Part shown: positions 50,691 to 58,419 of the stretch, piece after piece
How the letters are laid out: each line of letters starts with the position of its first letter
Position numbering within the stretch: position 1 is the stretch's first letter
NCBI RefSeq assembly: GCF_023502235.1
Contig: NZ_JAMFLY010000001.1
Location: 1,302,001-1,366,000 of the forward strand
Reading direction: 5' to 3'
Source: Flagellimonas myxillae
GTDB lineage: Bacteria; Bacteroidota; Bacteroidia; Flavobacteriales; Flavobacteriaceae
Length of the DNA: 64,000 bases
The notes under the pieces: generated by a model
Databases searched by the model: none
What the model was told of the DNA's origin: nothing
Seen by the model: the letters and a program-made list of their open reading frames with translations, nothing else
Program-made: the position numbers and the translations under genes

Positions 50691-51332
50691 ATGAAAAAAA
50701 TTGTCTTTGACAATGCCCATCGGAAAAAGCATTTTACTTTTTTCAACCACATGAACCATCCACATTTTAATATTACCGCAAATGTGGAGGTAACCCAATT
50801 TTATGCAGACGTAAAAGCCCAAAACCTTCCATTGACCTACAGTTTGGTGTTTTTACTCTCCAAAGCCGCCAATGATATCAAGGAATTTAGGTGGCGGATT
50901 CGGGACGGAGAAGTTGTTGAACACAATTTGGTCCATCCGTCCTTTACGGTTCAGACGAATGAGGCCGATGTATTCAGTTTTTGTACGGTTCCCTTTATAA
51001 ACCATGCTCAAGATTTTCTTGCGGAAGCCAAACGCATCAATGAAGCTATGAAAACTAACCCTTCGATTGAGGATGAACCGGGAAGGGACGATTATTTGTT
51101 CATGTCCGCCATCCCATGGGTGAGCTTTACAAGTATCCAACACGCCATGCATTACCACCCCCATGATTCGGTACCACGCATTAGCTGGGGCAAATTCTTC
51201 GACCAAAATGGCCATAGGATGATGCCCTTATCCGTACAGGCCCATCATGCGCTTGTGGATGGAAAGCATATGGGAAGGTATTTTGAAAATATCCAACAAA
51301 TACTTAATAATTCTGATATATTATCACCATAA
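50691..51332 (+). CDS. chloramphenicol acetyltransferase-family protein
   Basis: A 213-residue CoA-dependent acyltransferase of the CAT fold. The active-site HHALVDGKHMGRYF (about 183-196) has the HHxxxDG motif, and SYSLVFLLSKAAN-like segments (LTYSLVFLLSKAANDI) and IPWVSFTSIQHA match type A CATs. Chromosomal CAT-like genes are common in Bacteroidota and need not confer resistance. It lies 7 bp after the secreted 192-residue gene, in the S10 operon, with no mobile element nearby. Confidence 0.85.
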   Translation: MKKIVFDNAHRKKHFTFFNHMNHPHFNITANVEVTQFYADVKAQNLPLTYSLVFLLSKAANDIKEFRWRIRDGEVVEHNLVHPSFTVQTNEADVFSFCTVPFINHAQDFLAEAKRINEAMKTNPSIEDEPGRDDYLFMSAIPWVSFTSIQHAMHYHPHDSVPRISWGKFFDQNGHRMMPLSVQAHHALVDGKHMGRYFENIQQILNNSDILSP

Positions 51333-51400
51333 TTCACTTATTACTGATAATACTGTAACATTTTTGAGTTTTTATATACCTATAATGAAAATATATCATT

Positions 51401-51670
51401 ATGGGAGGAGAAGGAAGCATGATGCATGCCATCAAAAGTTTACAGCAGAATAGAAGTCTTTTAAAAAGAAGAAAAACAAGGACCAAGGAAGATGTCTTTG
51501 GGAAAGAAAGTGTTACCAAACTCAACCTGAAAAAATCTACTACGGCCGATGTTGAGCGCGTTCGACACTTAATGATGGCGCAAAAAAGAAAAAGTAAAAT
51601 GATCGGGTGGATTGCCTTCGTTGGCACAATTGGTCTGTTTTTACTTTTTTATCTCATTCTTCGCGAATAG
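51401..51670 (+). CDS. small protein with a C-terminal membrane helix
   Basis: The 89 residues comprise a basic N-terminal region (MGGEGSMMHAIKSLQQNRSL, then LKRRKTRTKEDVFG), a helical middle part, and one membrane helix at about 66-86 (MIGWIAFVGTIGLFLLFYLI) near the C-terminus, a tail-anchored layout. I recall conserved Bacteroidota homologues with the same MGGEGSM start but no known function. Confidence 0.75.
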   Translation: MGGEGSMMHAIKSLQQNRSLLKRRKTRTKEDVFGKESVTKLNLKKSTTADVERVRHLMMAQKRKSKMIGWIAFVGTIGLFLLFYLILRE

Positions 51671-51711
51671 GATAGGGCTTTATTTGTTATTTTTAGCAAA
51701 CGACCAATTCC

Positions 51712-52401
51712 ATGTTCAAGCAAAGAATCCTAATCATCACCTTGTTGAGCTTCCTTTCCTTCTTTAAAAATACCCAGGCCCAAGATTGGGCCAATCTATC
51801 CAAGTATCAAGAAGCCAACGAGCAACTAAAATATGTCCCTGCTGACGAAAATCGAGTGGTATTTATGGGAAATTCCATCACCGAAGGTTGGTCTGCGGCC
51901 CTACCCTCCTTTTTCGAAAATCCGTCCTACATCAATCGCGGGATAAGTGGGCAGACGACTCCCCAAATGCTTATACGGTTTAGACCCGACGTCATCGATT
52001 TAAAACCCAAGATTGTTTTGATTTTGGCAGGAACCAATGATATTGCAGGAAATACTGGTCCCATGACTCTGGAACAAATTAAGGGCAACATTGTGTCCAT
52101 GGCCGAGTTGGCCAAAGCCAATGGGATTATTCCCATAATCTGTTCTGTGCTTCCCGCTTTCGATTATCCTTGGAGACCAGGCAAAGATCCAAATATTAAA
52201 ATTCCAAAACTGAATGGCATGCTCGAAGAATACTGCAAAGCTACTGGAGTGATGTATTTGGACTACTTTGCTGCCATGGCCGATGATCGCAATGGGCTTT
52301 CCAAAGCATTGGCCAATGACGGGGTGCACCCTACCAAGAAAGGATACGAAATCATGGTTCGGTTGGCCAATGAGGCCGTAAATAAAGCACTAAAAGAATA
52401 A
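51712..52401 (+). CDS. secreted SGNH/GDSL hydrolase
   Basis: A 229-residue exported esterase/lipase-type protein: signal peptide (1-23, ending TQAQD), block I VFMGNSITEGW (about 50-60) with the catalytic Ser, block II GISGQTTPQML, block III LILAGTNDIAGNTG (about 104) and block V NDGVHPTKKGYEIM (about 202-215) with Asp and His. It may act on carbohydrate esters or phospholipids. The next gene starts 1 bp after its stop. Confidence 0.9.
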   Translation: MFKQRILIITLLSFLSFFKNTQAQDWANLSKYQEANEQLKYVPADENRVVFMGNSITEGWSAALPSFFENPSYINRGISGQTTPQMLIRFRPDVIDLKPKIVLILAGTNDIAGNTGPMTLEQIKGNIVSMAELAKANGIIPIICSVLPAFDYPWRPGKDPNIKIPKLNGMLEEYCKATGVMYLDYFAAMADDRNGLSKALANDGVHPTKKGYEIMVRLANEAVNKALKE

Positions 52402-52402
52402 G

Positions 52403-53338
52403 ATGAAAAGGCTGTTCTTAATTTGCACTCTTCTTGTCTCTACGCTAGGGGTTACGCAAATCAAATTGGAAATAAAACCTGCTTTCGATGGGTTGCAGGA
52501 ATTTGACAAGATCAGGGATTTGGCCCTGGACCAAACGGCTACCGAAGCTTATTTTACCATTCAATCAGCCAATGAAGAAGTGTCGGTAATTGCCAAGGCC
52601 ACCAAAAAAGGTGAGACTTGGAACGCACCGAACATAGCTTCCTTTTCTGGGAGGTTCAAGGATTTGGAACCCTTTCTCTCCCCTGATGGACTACGATTGT
52701 ATTTTGTCTCCAACAGGCCTTTGGACAATACCTCCACAACCCCAAAGGATTTTGATATCTGGTACGTGGAGCGCCCAACCCCGGATTCGCCATGGTCATC
52801 TCCCATCAACATAGGTAGTCCCATTAACACGGAACATAATGAGTTTTATCCCGCCATTGCCCAAAATGGAAACTTGTATTATACCTGCGACTGCCCTGGA
52901 GCATTGGGCAGGGATGATATTTTTGTCAGCAAGTTTCAAAATGGGGATTATACCACTCCTGTTTCGCTTGGGGAAAACATCAACTCCGAAGGCTTTGAAT
53001 ACAATGCGTTTATCGCTCCCGATGACAGCTATCTGATTTTTGGCGGATACAATCGGGAGGATGGACAGGGAAGCGGTGATCTATATATCAGTTTTAAGCA
53101 GGACAATGGCAATTGGACCAAGGCCAAACCGCTACCGACTCCCATAAACTCCCGATACATGGATTACTGTCCGTTCGTTGATAAAGCCAACAACACCCTT
53201 TACTTTACCAGCCGAAGAAGCGAAGCCGCCAATAATGGGTTTGAGACCGTGGAAGCACTCTCTAAATTTCTTGAGAAGTATGAGAATGGCAACAGCAGAT
53301 TATATAAGGTGATTTTTGATGTAACCTCATTAAAATAG
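52403..53338 (+). CDS. secreted PD40/TolB-type beta-propeller protein
   Basis: A 311-residue exported protein with a signal peptide (1-19, ending GVTQI). Propeller-like repeats are seen in LSPDGLRLYFVSNRPL, FYPAIAQNGNLYYTCDC, IAPDDSYLIFGGYN and DKANNTLYFTSRRSE, fitting WD40-like PD40 repeats. It has no enzymatic motif. It is directly behind the SGNH hydrolase (1-bp gap), so it may work with it. Confidence 0.82.
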   Translation: MKRLFLICTLLVSTLGVTQIKLEIKPAFDGLQEFDKIRDLALDQTATEAYFTIQSANEEVSVIAKATKKGETWNAPNIASFSGRFKDLEPFLSPDGLRLYFVSNRPLDNTSTTPKDFDIWYVERPTPDSPWSSPINIGSPINTEHNEFYPAIAQNGNLYYTCDCPGALGRDDIFVSKFQNGDYTTPVSLGENINSEGFEYNAFIAPDDSYLIFGGYNREDGQGSGDLYISFKQDNGNWTKAKPLPTPINSRYMDYCPFVDKANNTLYFTSRRSEAANNGFETVEALSKFLEKYENGNSRLYKVIFDVTSLK

Positions 53339-53508
53339 TCATTCCGAGGCATCTTTTTACAGATTTACCAAAAACACAGCATTTTCTGCCACCTAGACCG
53401 TTTGCCCCTCCATCCATACAATTCCTTACGCCAAAAATTCCAATTTGCTAATTTTGAACGGTTTATAAAATGCCGTTACACTTCAACCCCATCATTTTGT
53501 ATCTTTAA

Positions 53509-55308
53509 ATGCACAACAAGGTTTTAATGGAAATCGCCAACTACAAAGAGTCAACCACTACGGTTGCGGTTTTGCCGTTCCAAATTTTGGGTGAAACGGC
53601 AAGCATGAGTCCCGTGATTATGGGATTTACGGAAGACCTTATTGTAAACTTTTCCAAATTCATTGGGCTTTCGGTGATTTCCCAATACTCTACTTCTGGC
53701 ATCACCAGTAATTCAGATGCCTCCATTTCACAGCTGGGAACGGACTATATCATTACTGGAAGTTTTAGGCCCCTGGATGAAAATCGATATAGAATTGCCA
53801 TTAAACTCATAAGAACCAGGGACAACAAACTGGTTTTCGCAGGAAATCATGATGAAACCCTTGGTGCCATTCTCAATACCCAAAATACGGTTACGGAACA
53901 AATCGTGAGCATCCTGCAAAGGCGTATCAATCATGATCTACTTTCTTATTCCTACAGAAAGGAATCTGTAGACCTTGCTGCTTATGAAAATTGGCTGTTG
54001 GGTATGAACCTGCTAAAAAGGGGGACCGTAGAAAGCGATCTCAAGGCCAGAAAGCACTTTGAAATGGCCTTGGAAATTGACCCACAATTTGCCCGGGCGT
54101 ATACAGGAATATCCCTTTCCTATTTCAATGAGTGGAGTTGTCAGCTTTGGGAACGCTGGGAAATAAGCCAAAAAGGAGCGCATGAGTATGCCTTGAAAGC
54201 CATAGAATTGGATGAGAACGATTACATTTCCTTGGCAGTTCTTGGGAGAACTTTCTTGTATTTGGGTGACTTTGACAAATCGGAGCATTTTCTGAGGAAA
54301 TCGCTACGGATGAACCCCAATGATGCGGACAACCTGATTCTTATTGCCTTCTGCATGGTGTATTTGGGATATGCCAAAGAAGCCGAAGAGCTTTTTTTGA
54401 AGGCTCAAGTCCTAAATCCTTTGCACCCCGATATATATTTTCCCCATGCCTCCTTTATTTATTTTGAATTGGGGGATTTCGAAAAATCGGTCGAATTTGC
54501 AGAAAAGGTGAAGGATTCATCTGTATGGACCGACTTTACAGCTTATGTGGCTGCAGCCTATTATCATTTATCCCGTTTTGACAAGATGCAATCCTATTGG
54601 GACAAATATATTGCGCTGCACAAGAAGAATATCAATAAAGGAAAAGAAAACACCAAGGAACAAGCTTTACAATGGCAAATCATGGTAAATCCATATAAGT
54701 CCAATTCCAATCTAGAACCATTTTGGGATTATATGGGTCGGGAACACCAGGAACAAATCAAATCAAATAAACCTGTCTTCAACAACAAGGCAAGTTTTAT
54801 ACAAAATGGGGAGCTTTGGGAACTTGAATATTCCAACGAATCCGTGGTGATGAAGGATGCCAAGGGCCTACACGATATTGTTCGATTATTGGAACGGCCC
54901 GAAGAACAAATCCATTGTACTGACCTCATGGGTTCTGTGCTTGAAGCCGAGGGTACCGCCCTGGCTGATGGAAGGGCCGTGCAGGATTATAAGGCCAAAA
55001 TCCAATCGCTTCAGGAGGAGCTTTTGGATGCAGAAGAAATGGGACTAACGTCCAAAGTGGTCCAGTTACGTGAGGAGTATGAGACCTTGATAGATCATTT
55101 ATCCCAAGTAACAGGTCTATCCAACAAAATCAGAAAATCAGGGTCTTCCCTCGAAAAAGCTAGATCTGCGGTAACCTGGCGAATCAGGAGCGCTATCAAA
55201 AAAATGGAAAAGGCACATCCCAAATTGGCCAAGCATCTTTCCAATTCCATCAAAACTGGGACTTACTGTAGCTATGCTCCGGAGGCTCCACACTATTGGA
55301 ACTTATAA
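53509..55308 (+). CDS. TolB-like/TPR protein with a conserved C-terminal domain
   Basis: A 599-residue cytoplasmic protein. Residues about 17-140 resemble the TolB-N/adenylate-cyclase-associated domain (VAVLPFQILG, GFTEDLIVNFSKF, LGTDYIITGSFRPL). About 145-400 are TPR repeats (for example ARKHFEMALEIDPQFARAY). About 434-599 is a C-terminal domain with WELEYSNESVVMKDAKGL, LMGSVLEAEG and the ending VTWRIRSAIKKMEKAHP plus TGTYCSYAPE. I recall this ending in LuxR/AAA/TPR proteins of actinobacteria and others. No enzymatic or obvious DNA-binding motif is visible. An ATG at 53527 is an alternative start. Confidence 0.78.
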   Translation: MHNKVLMEIANYKESTTTVAVLPFQILGETASMSPVIMGFTEDLIVNFSKFIGLSVISQYSTSGITSNSDASISQLGTDYIITGSFRPLDENRYRIAIKLIRTRDNKLVFAGNHDETLGAILNTQNTVTEQIVSILQRRINHDLLSYSYRKESVDLAAYENWLLGMNLLKRGTVESDLKARKHFEMALEIDPQFARAYTGISLSYFNEWSCQLWERWEISQKGAHEYALKAIELDENDYISLAVLGRTFLYLGDFDKSEHFLRKSLRMNPNDADNLILIAFCMVYLGYAKEAEELFLKAQVLNPLHPDIYFPHASFIYFELGDFEKSVEFAEKVKDSSVWTDFTAYVAAAYYHLSRFDKMQSYWDKYIALHKKNINKGKENTKEQALQWQIMVNPYKSNSNLEPFWDYMGREHQEQIKSNKPVFNNKASFIQNGELWELEYSNESVVMKDAKGLHDIVRLLERPEEQIHCTDLMGSVLEAEGTALADGRAVQDYKAKIQSLQEELLDAEEMGLTSKVVQLREEYETLIDHLSQVTGLSNKIRKSGSSLEKARSAVTWRIRSAIKKMEKAHPKLAKHLSNSIKTGTYCSYAPEAPHYWNL

Positions 55309-55389
55309 ACTTACAGGGTTTCCTCACATTGTAAGGCAAAAACTTTTGCTTTTATAATTGAACAAAACAATTAATTAAAAAACTACAAA

Positions 55390-56172
55390 ATGGAAACTAT
55401 TTTACAGAATTTACCAAATCCTTGGGAGGTATTGGTAGATCCTATTTCACTAATTGTATTGGGAATGTATGGAGCATTGATGCTTTGGGAAGCACTTTTT
55501 CCTGCTCGACCCCTTCCAAAAATGAAAAACTGGAAGTTGCGGGGATTGACCTCCTTTGCGGTATTCTTTTATTTGTCTACCTATTTTCCCTTAATCTGGG
55601 ACACCTATTTGGTGGATTACCAAATTTTTGACCTTACTGCATTGGGTACCTATTGGGGAGCCTTCGTCGGGGTGATGATCTATGAGTTTGGATTGTATGT
55701 ATGGCACAGAAGCATGCACAAAAACAATAAACTTTGGAAGGTTTTCCATCAAATGCACCATAGCGCCGAGCGTATGGATAGCTACGGGGCGTTTTATTTC
55801 AGTCCCATGGATATGATCGGATTTACCTTTTTAGGTAGTTTGTGTTTGGTGGTCGTTGCCGGTTTTACGGCGGAAGCCTCTACCCTATTTATCCTGGTTA
55901 CTACCTTTTTGGGCATTTTTCAGCACAGCAATATTAGAACGCCTGCTTGGTTGGGATATATTATTCAACGACCAGAAGCACACACAGTGCACCATGCCAA
56001 GGGAATACATGCTTATAATTATTCGGACATTCCTTTATTCGATATCATTTTCGGAACCTTTAAAAACCCATCAGGTTATGAGCATGAAACGGGCTTCTAC
56101 CATGGCGCTTCGGAAAAGGTCTGGGATATGATCACCTTTAAGGATGTGAACAAATCTGAAAACCTGGGTTAA
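55390..56172 (+). CDS. sterol desaturase / fatty acid hydroxylase family protein
   Basis: A 260-residue di-iron membrane enzyme with about four helices. The histidine clusters are VWHRSMHKNN (about 101-105), FHQMHHSAERMD (about 114-118) and EAHTVHHAKGIHAYN (about 198-205). It is shorter than, and only distantly similar to, the protein at 23653-24609. The homocysteine methyltransferase gene starts 1 bp after its stop. Confidence 0.88.
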   Translation: METILQNLPNPWEVLVDPISLIVLGMYGALMLWEALFPARPLPKMKNWKLRGLTSFAVFFYLSTYFPLIWDTYLVDYQIFDLTALGTYWGAFVGVMIYEFGLYVWHRSMHKNNKLWKVFHQMHHSAERMDSYGAFYFSPMDMIGFTFLGSLCLVVVAGFTAEASTLFILVTTFLGIFQHSNIRTPAWLGYIIQRPEAHTVHHAKGIHAYNYSDIPLFDIIFGTFKNPSGYEHETGFYHGASEKVWDMITFKDVNKSENLG

Positions 56173-56173
56173 C

Positions 56174-57124
56174 ATGGAAGCTTTTAATAATACGCCATTC
56201 ATCGGTCCTATGTTGACCGATGGTGGCTTGGAAACCGAGTTGGTCTATAAGCATGGGCTCCAGCTGCCTCATTTTGCAGCCTTTGCCATTTTGCAAGACC
56301 CCAAGGGTACGGACATCGTCTTGAACTATTACAGGAAATTCCTTGATCTGGCGAAACAATATAGTACTGGATTTGTGTTGGAGGCGCCTACTTGGCGAGC
56401 CAACCCGGACTGGGCATTTAAGCTTGGATATTCTGAAAAGGAGTTGGAAGAAATCAACCTAAATTGCATTGGATTGATGAACAGCCTTAAAGATGAATAT
56501 GCGGATAGTATTGACCAGATTTGGGTAAGTGGTAACATTGGCCCTAGAGCGGATGGTTATGTGGTGGATGAAAGTTTAATGAGTGCCAAGGAGGCTGAAA
56601 ACTACCATCTTGGACAAATCAAGAGCTTTAAGAAGGCCGATGTGGACCAAGTTACAGCGATGACCATCAATTATTTGGATGAAGCGCTTGGCATAGTACA
56701 AGCAGCCAAAAAATGTGGGGTTCCCGTGGTAATCTCCTTTACCACAGAAACTGATGGAAAACTTCCCAGTGGTGAAAAATTGCAGGATGTAATCGAATAT
56801 ATCGATCTTCAAACGGGATTCTATCCAAAATACTATATGGTCAATTGTGCCCATCCCACGCATTTTGTTGAGCAGTTGGGGTCCCCCGCTAAATGGAGTG
56901 AACGTATTATGGGAATCAGGGCCAACGCCTCCTGTAAAAGCCACGAGGAATTAGACAATTCCGAAGAGCTTGACTCTGGGGACCGGGAAGAGCTGTCCAA
57001 TTGGTATGTCCAGCTTCGGGAAATACTACCCAACCTAGCCGTATATGGTGGCTGTTGTGGAACCGACCATACCCATATTGAGGCCATTTGTGGCAAGCTT
57101 TTAAAACACGAAGCTTACGGATAA
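56174..57124 (+). CDS. homocysteine S-methyltransferase family protein
   Basis: A 316-residue zinc-dependent methyltransferase. The barrel has LTDGGLETELVY near the N-terminus, and the zinc cysteines are in YMVNCAHPTHF (about 219) and the typical C-terminal GGCCGTDHTHIEAI (about 295-308). It acts on homocysteine or a related thiol/selenol with S-methylmethionine-type donors in characterised relatives. It is tightly coupled to the preceding hydroxylase gene. Confidence 0.9.
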   Translation: MEAFNNTPFIGPMLTDGGLETELVYKHGLQLPHFAAFAILQDPKGTDIVLNYYRKFLDLAKQYSTGFVLEAPTWRANPDWAFKLGYSEKELEEINLNCIGLMNSLKDEYADSIDQIWVSGNIGPRADGYVVDESLMSAKEAENYHLGQIKSFKKADVDQVTAMTINYLDEALGIVQAAKKCGVPVVISFTTETDGKLPSGEKLQDVIEYIDLQTGFYPKYYMVNCAHPTHFVEQLGSPAKWSERIMGIRANASCKSHEELDNSEELDSGDREELSNWYVQLREILPNLAVYGGCCGTDHTHIEAICGKLLKHEAYG

Positions 57125-57241
57125 GCGCTCCTGCACTATTTGATGTTGACGGCCCTGGCAAGTCTCTTAGGACACTGGAGCTATCTTTAGGTATATGGGT
57201 CGACCTATTTTCTTGCCGTTGGAATTTGCTTTCTTTGTACG

Positions 57242-58249
57242 ATGCAATATCCAACGGTAAGTCTTTTTATTCCCTTTAAAAATACCCAAGAATATCTCCC
57301 GGAATGTTTGGACTCCATTTTAAACCAAACTTATTCCCATTGGGAGGTGCTGGCCGTGAATGATCATTCTACGGACCAAAGTTTGGCCATTCTCCGGTCT
57401 TATGCGGCAAAAGATTCCAGGATAAAAGTATTCACCAATAATGGAAACGGGATAATCCCGGCTTTGCGCACAGCCTATGCCGAAAGTTCAGGGAACTTAC
57501 TTTCCCGAATGGATTCTGATGATATCATGAAACCCAACAGACTTCAGGTTATGGTAGATTCCCTATTGGAATTTGGGCCGGGTCATTTGTCGGTAGGTCA
57601 AGTAAAATACTTTTCTCCACGAGGAATCAGCAATGGTTATGAGCGCTACGAAGCTTGGCTCAACCAACTGACTTCCAAGGGTCACAACTATGATGAAATC
57701 TATAAAGAATGTGTTGTCCCCTCCCCTTGTTGGATGGTGCATAGGGAAGATTTTGAACACAGCGGCGGTTTCACATCGGATAGATATCCGGAAGATTACG
57801 ATCTCACCTTTCGCTTTTATGAAAATCATATCAAGATAATTCCGTGCCAGGAAATATTGCATCTGTGGCGGGATTACGATACAAGAACCTCGCGCACCCA
57901 TGAGCATTACGCCCAGAATTACTTTTTGGACATCAAGCTTCATTACTTTTTGAAACTTGAGTACAACCCAACCCGACCTCTAGTTATCTGGGGAGCAGGG
58001 TTCAAGGGCAAATCCATTGCAAAGAACCTTGTAAGACAGGGAATCGGGTTTGTTTGGCTATGTGATAACCCTCAAAAAATTGGCAAAAAAATCTACGGGC
58101 AGCAACTAGTTCATTTTAATATCCTTAAAACATTGGAAAACCCTCAAAGTATAATCACGGTTGCCAATGAAGTTGCACAATCCGAAATCCGGGAATTCTT
58201 TTCGACTATTGGACAACACCCTATGAAGGATTATTTCTTCTTCTGCTAA
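57242..58249 (+). CDS. family 2 glycosyltransferase fused to a nucleotide-binding-like domain
   Basis: A 335-residue protein. Residues 1-230 are a GT2 (GT-A fold) domain with VSLFIPFKNTQEYLPECLDS, LAVNDHSTDQS, the DxD-type SRMDSDDIMKPNR (about 83-95) and CWMVHREDFEHSGGF. After about 245, LVIWGAGFKGKSIAKNL begins a Rossmann-like segment (GxGxxG-type) followed by VWLCDNPQKIGKKIYGQ, like the nucleotide-binding N-domain of sugar-modifying proteins. It probably acts in surface polysaccharide or glycoprotein glycan synthesis. It stands alone, with no polysaccharide cluster here. Confidence 0.85.
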   Translation: MQYPTVSLFIPFKNTQEYLPECLDSILNQTYSHWEVLAVNDHSTDQSLAILRSYAAKDSRIKVFTNNGNGIIPALRTAYAESSGNLLSRMDSDDIMKPNRLQVMVDSLLEFGPGHLSVGQVKYFSPRGISNGYERYEAWLNQLTSKGHNYDEIYKECVVPSPCWMVHREDFEHSGGFTSDRYPEDYDLTFRFYENHIKIIPCQEILHLWRDYDTRTSRTHEHYAQNYFLDIKLHYFLKLEYNPTRPLVIWGAGFKGKSIAKNLVRQGIGFVWLCDNPQKIGKKIYGQQLVHFNILKTLENPQSIITVANEVAQSEIREFFSTIGQHPMKDYFFFC

Positions 58250-58255
58250 GCTTTA

Positions 58256-58345
58256 CAATTAGCAATGTTCAATAAACAATTAACAATGGGTAACGGTAAA
58301 TTCATAATTGGACATTGATAATTGATAATTGTTTATTGACAACTG
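58256..58345. repeat. AT-rich word-like repeats
   Basis: Short units CAATTAGCAATG, TTCAATAAACAATTAACAATG and ATTGATAATTGATAATTG between the glycosyltransferase and BatA-type genes. The same words occur at 32397-32430 and similar ones at 33882-33983. Confidence 0.45.
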
Positions 58346-58394
58346 ATCTGAACATCTAACAAACCCTTAACACGATCCTTAACATGGTATCACC

Positions 58395-58402
58395 TATATT
58401 TG
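58395..58402 (+). promoter_or_regulatory. candidate -7 box (TATATTTG) for the BatA-type gene
   Basis: TATATTTG fits TAnnTTTG, 17 bp before the ATG at 58420. No strong -33 TTG is visible. Confidence 0.45.
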
Positions 58403-58419
58403 CTTAATCAAAGTTGGGA

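Noticed and set aside
50691..51332. CAT-like gene read as an acquired antibiotic-resistance gene
   Set aside because: No mobile element, same-strand operon with chromosomal-type neighbours, and CAT-fold acyltransferases are common in Bacteroidota chromosomes.
55335..55353. GCAAAA/TTTTGC hairpin after the TolB/TPR gene as a terminator
   Set aside because: Stem is only 6 bp, AT-rich, with a 2-nt loop; too weak to call.
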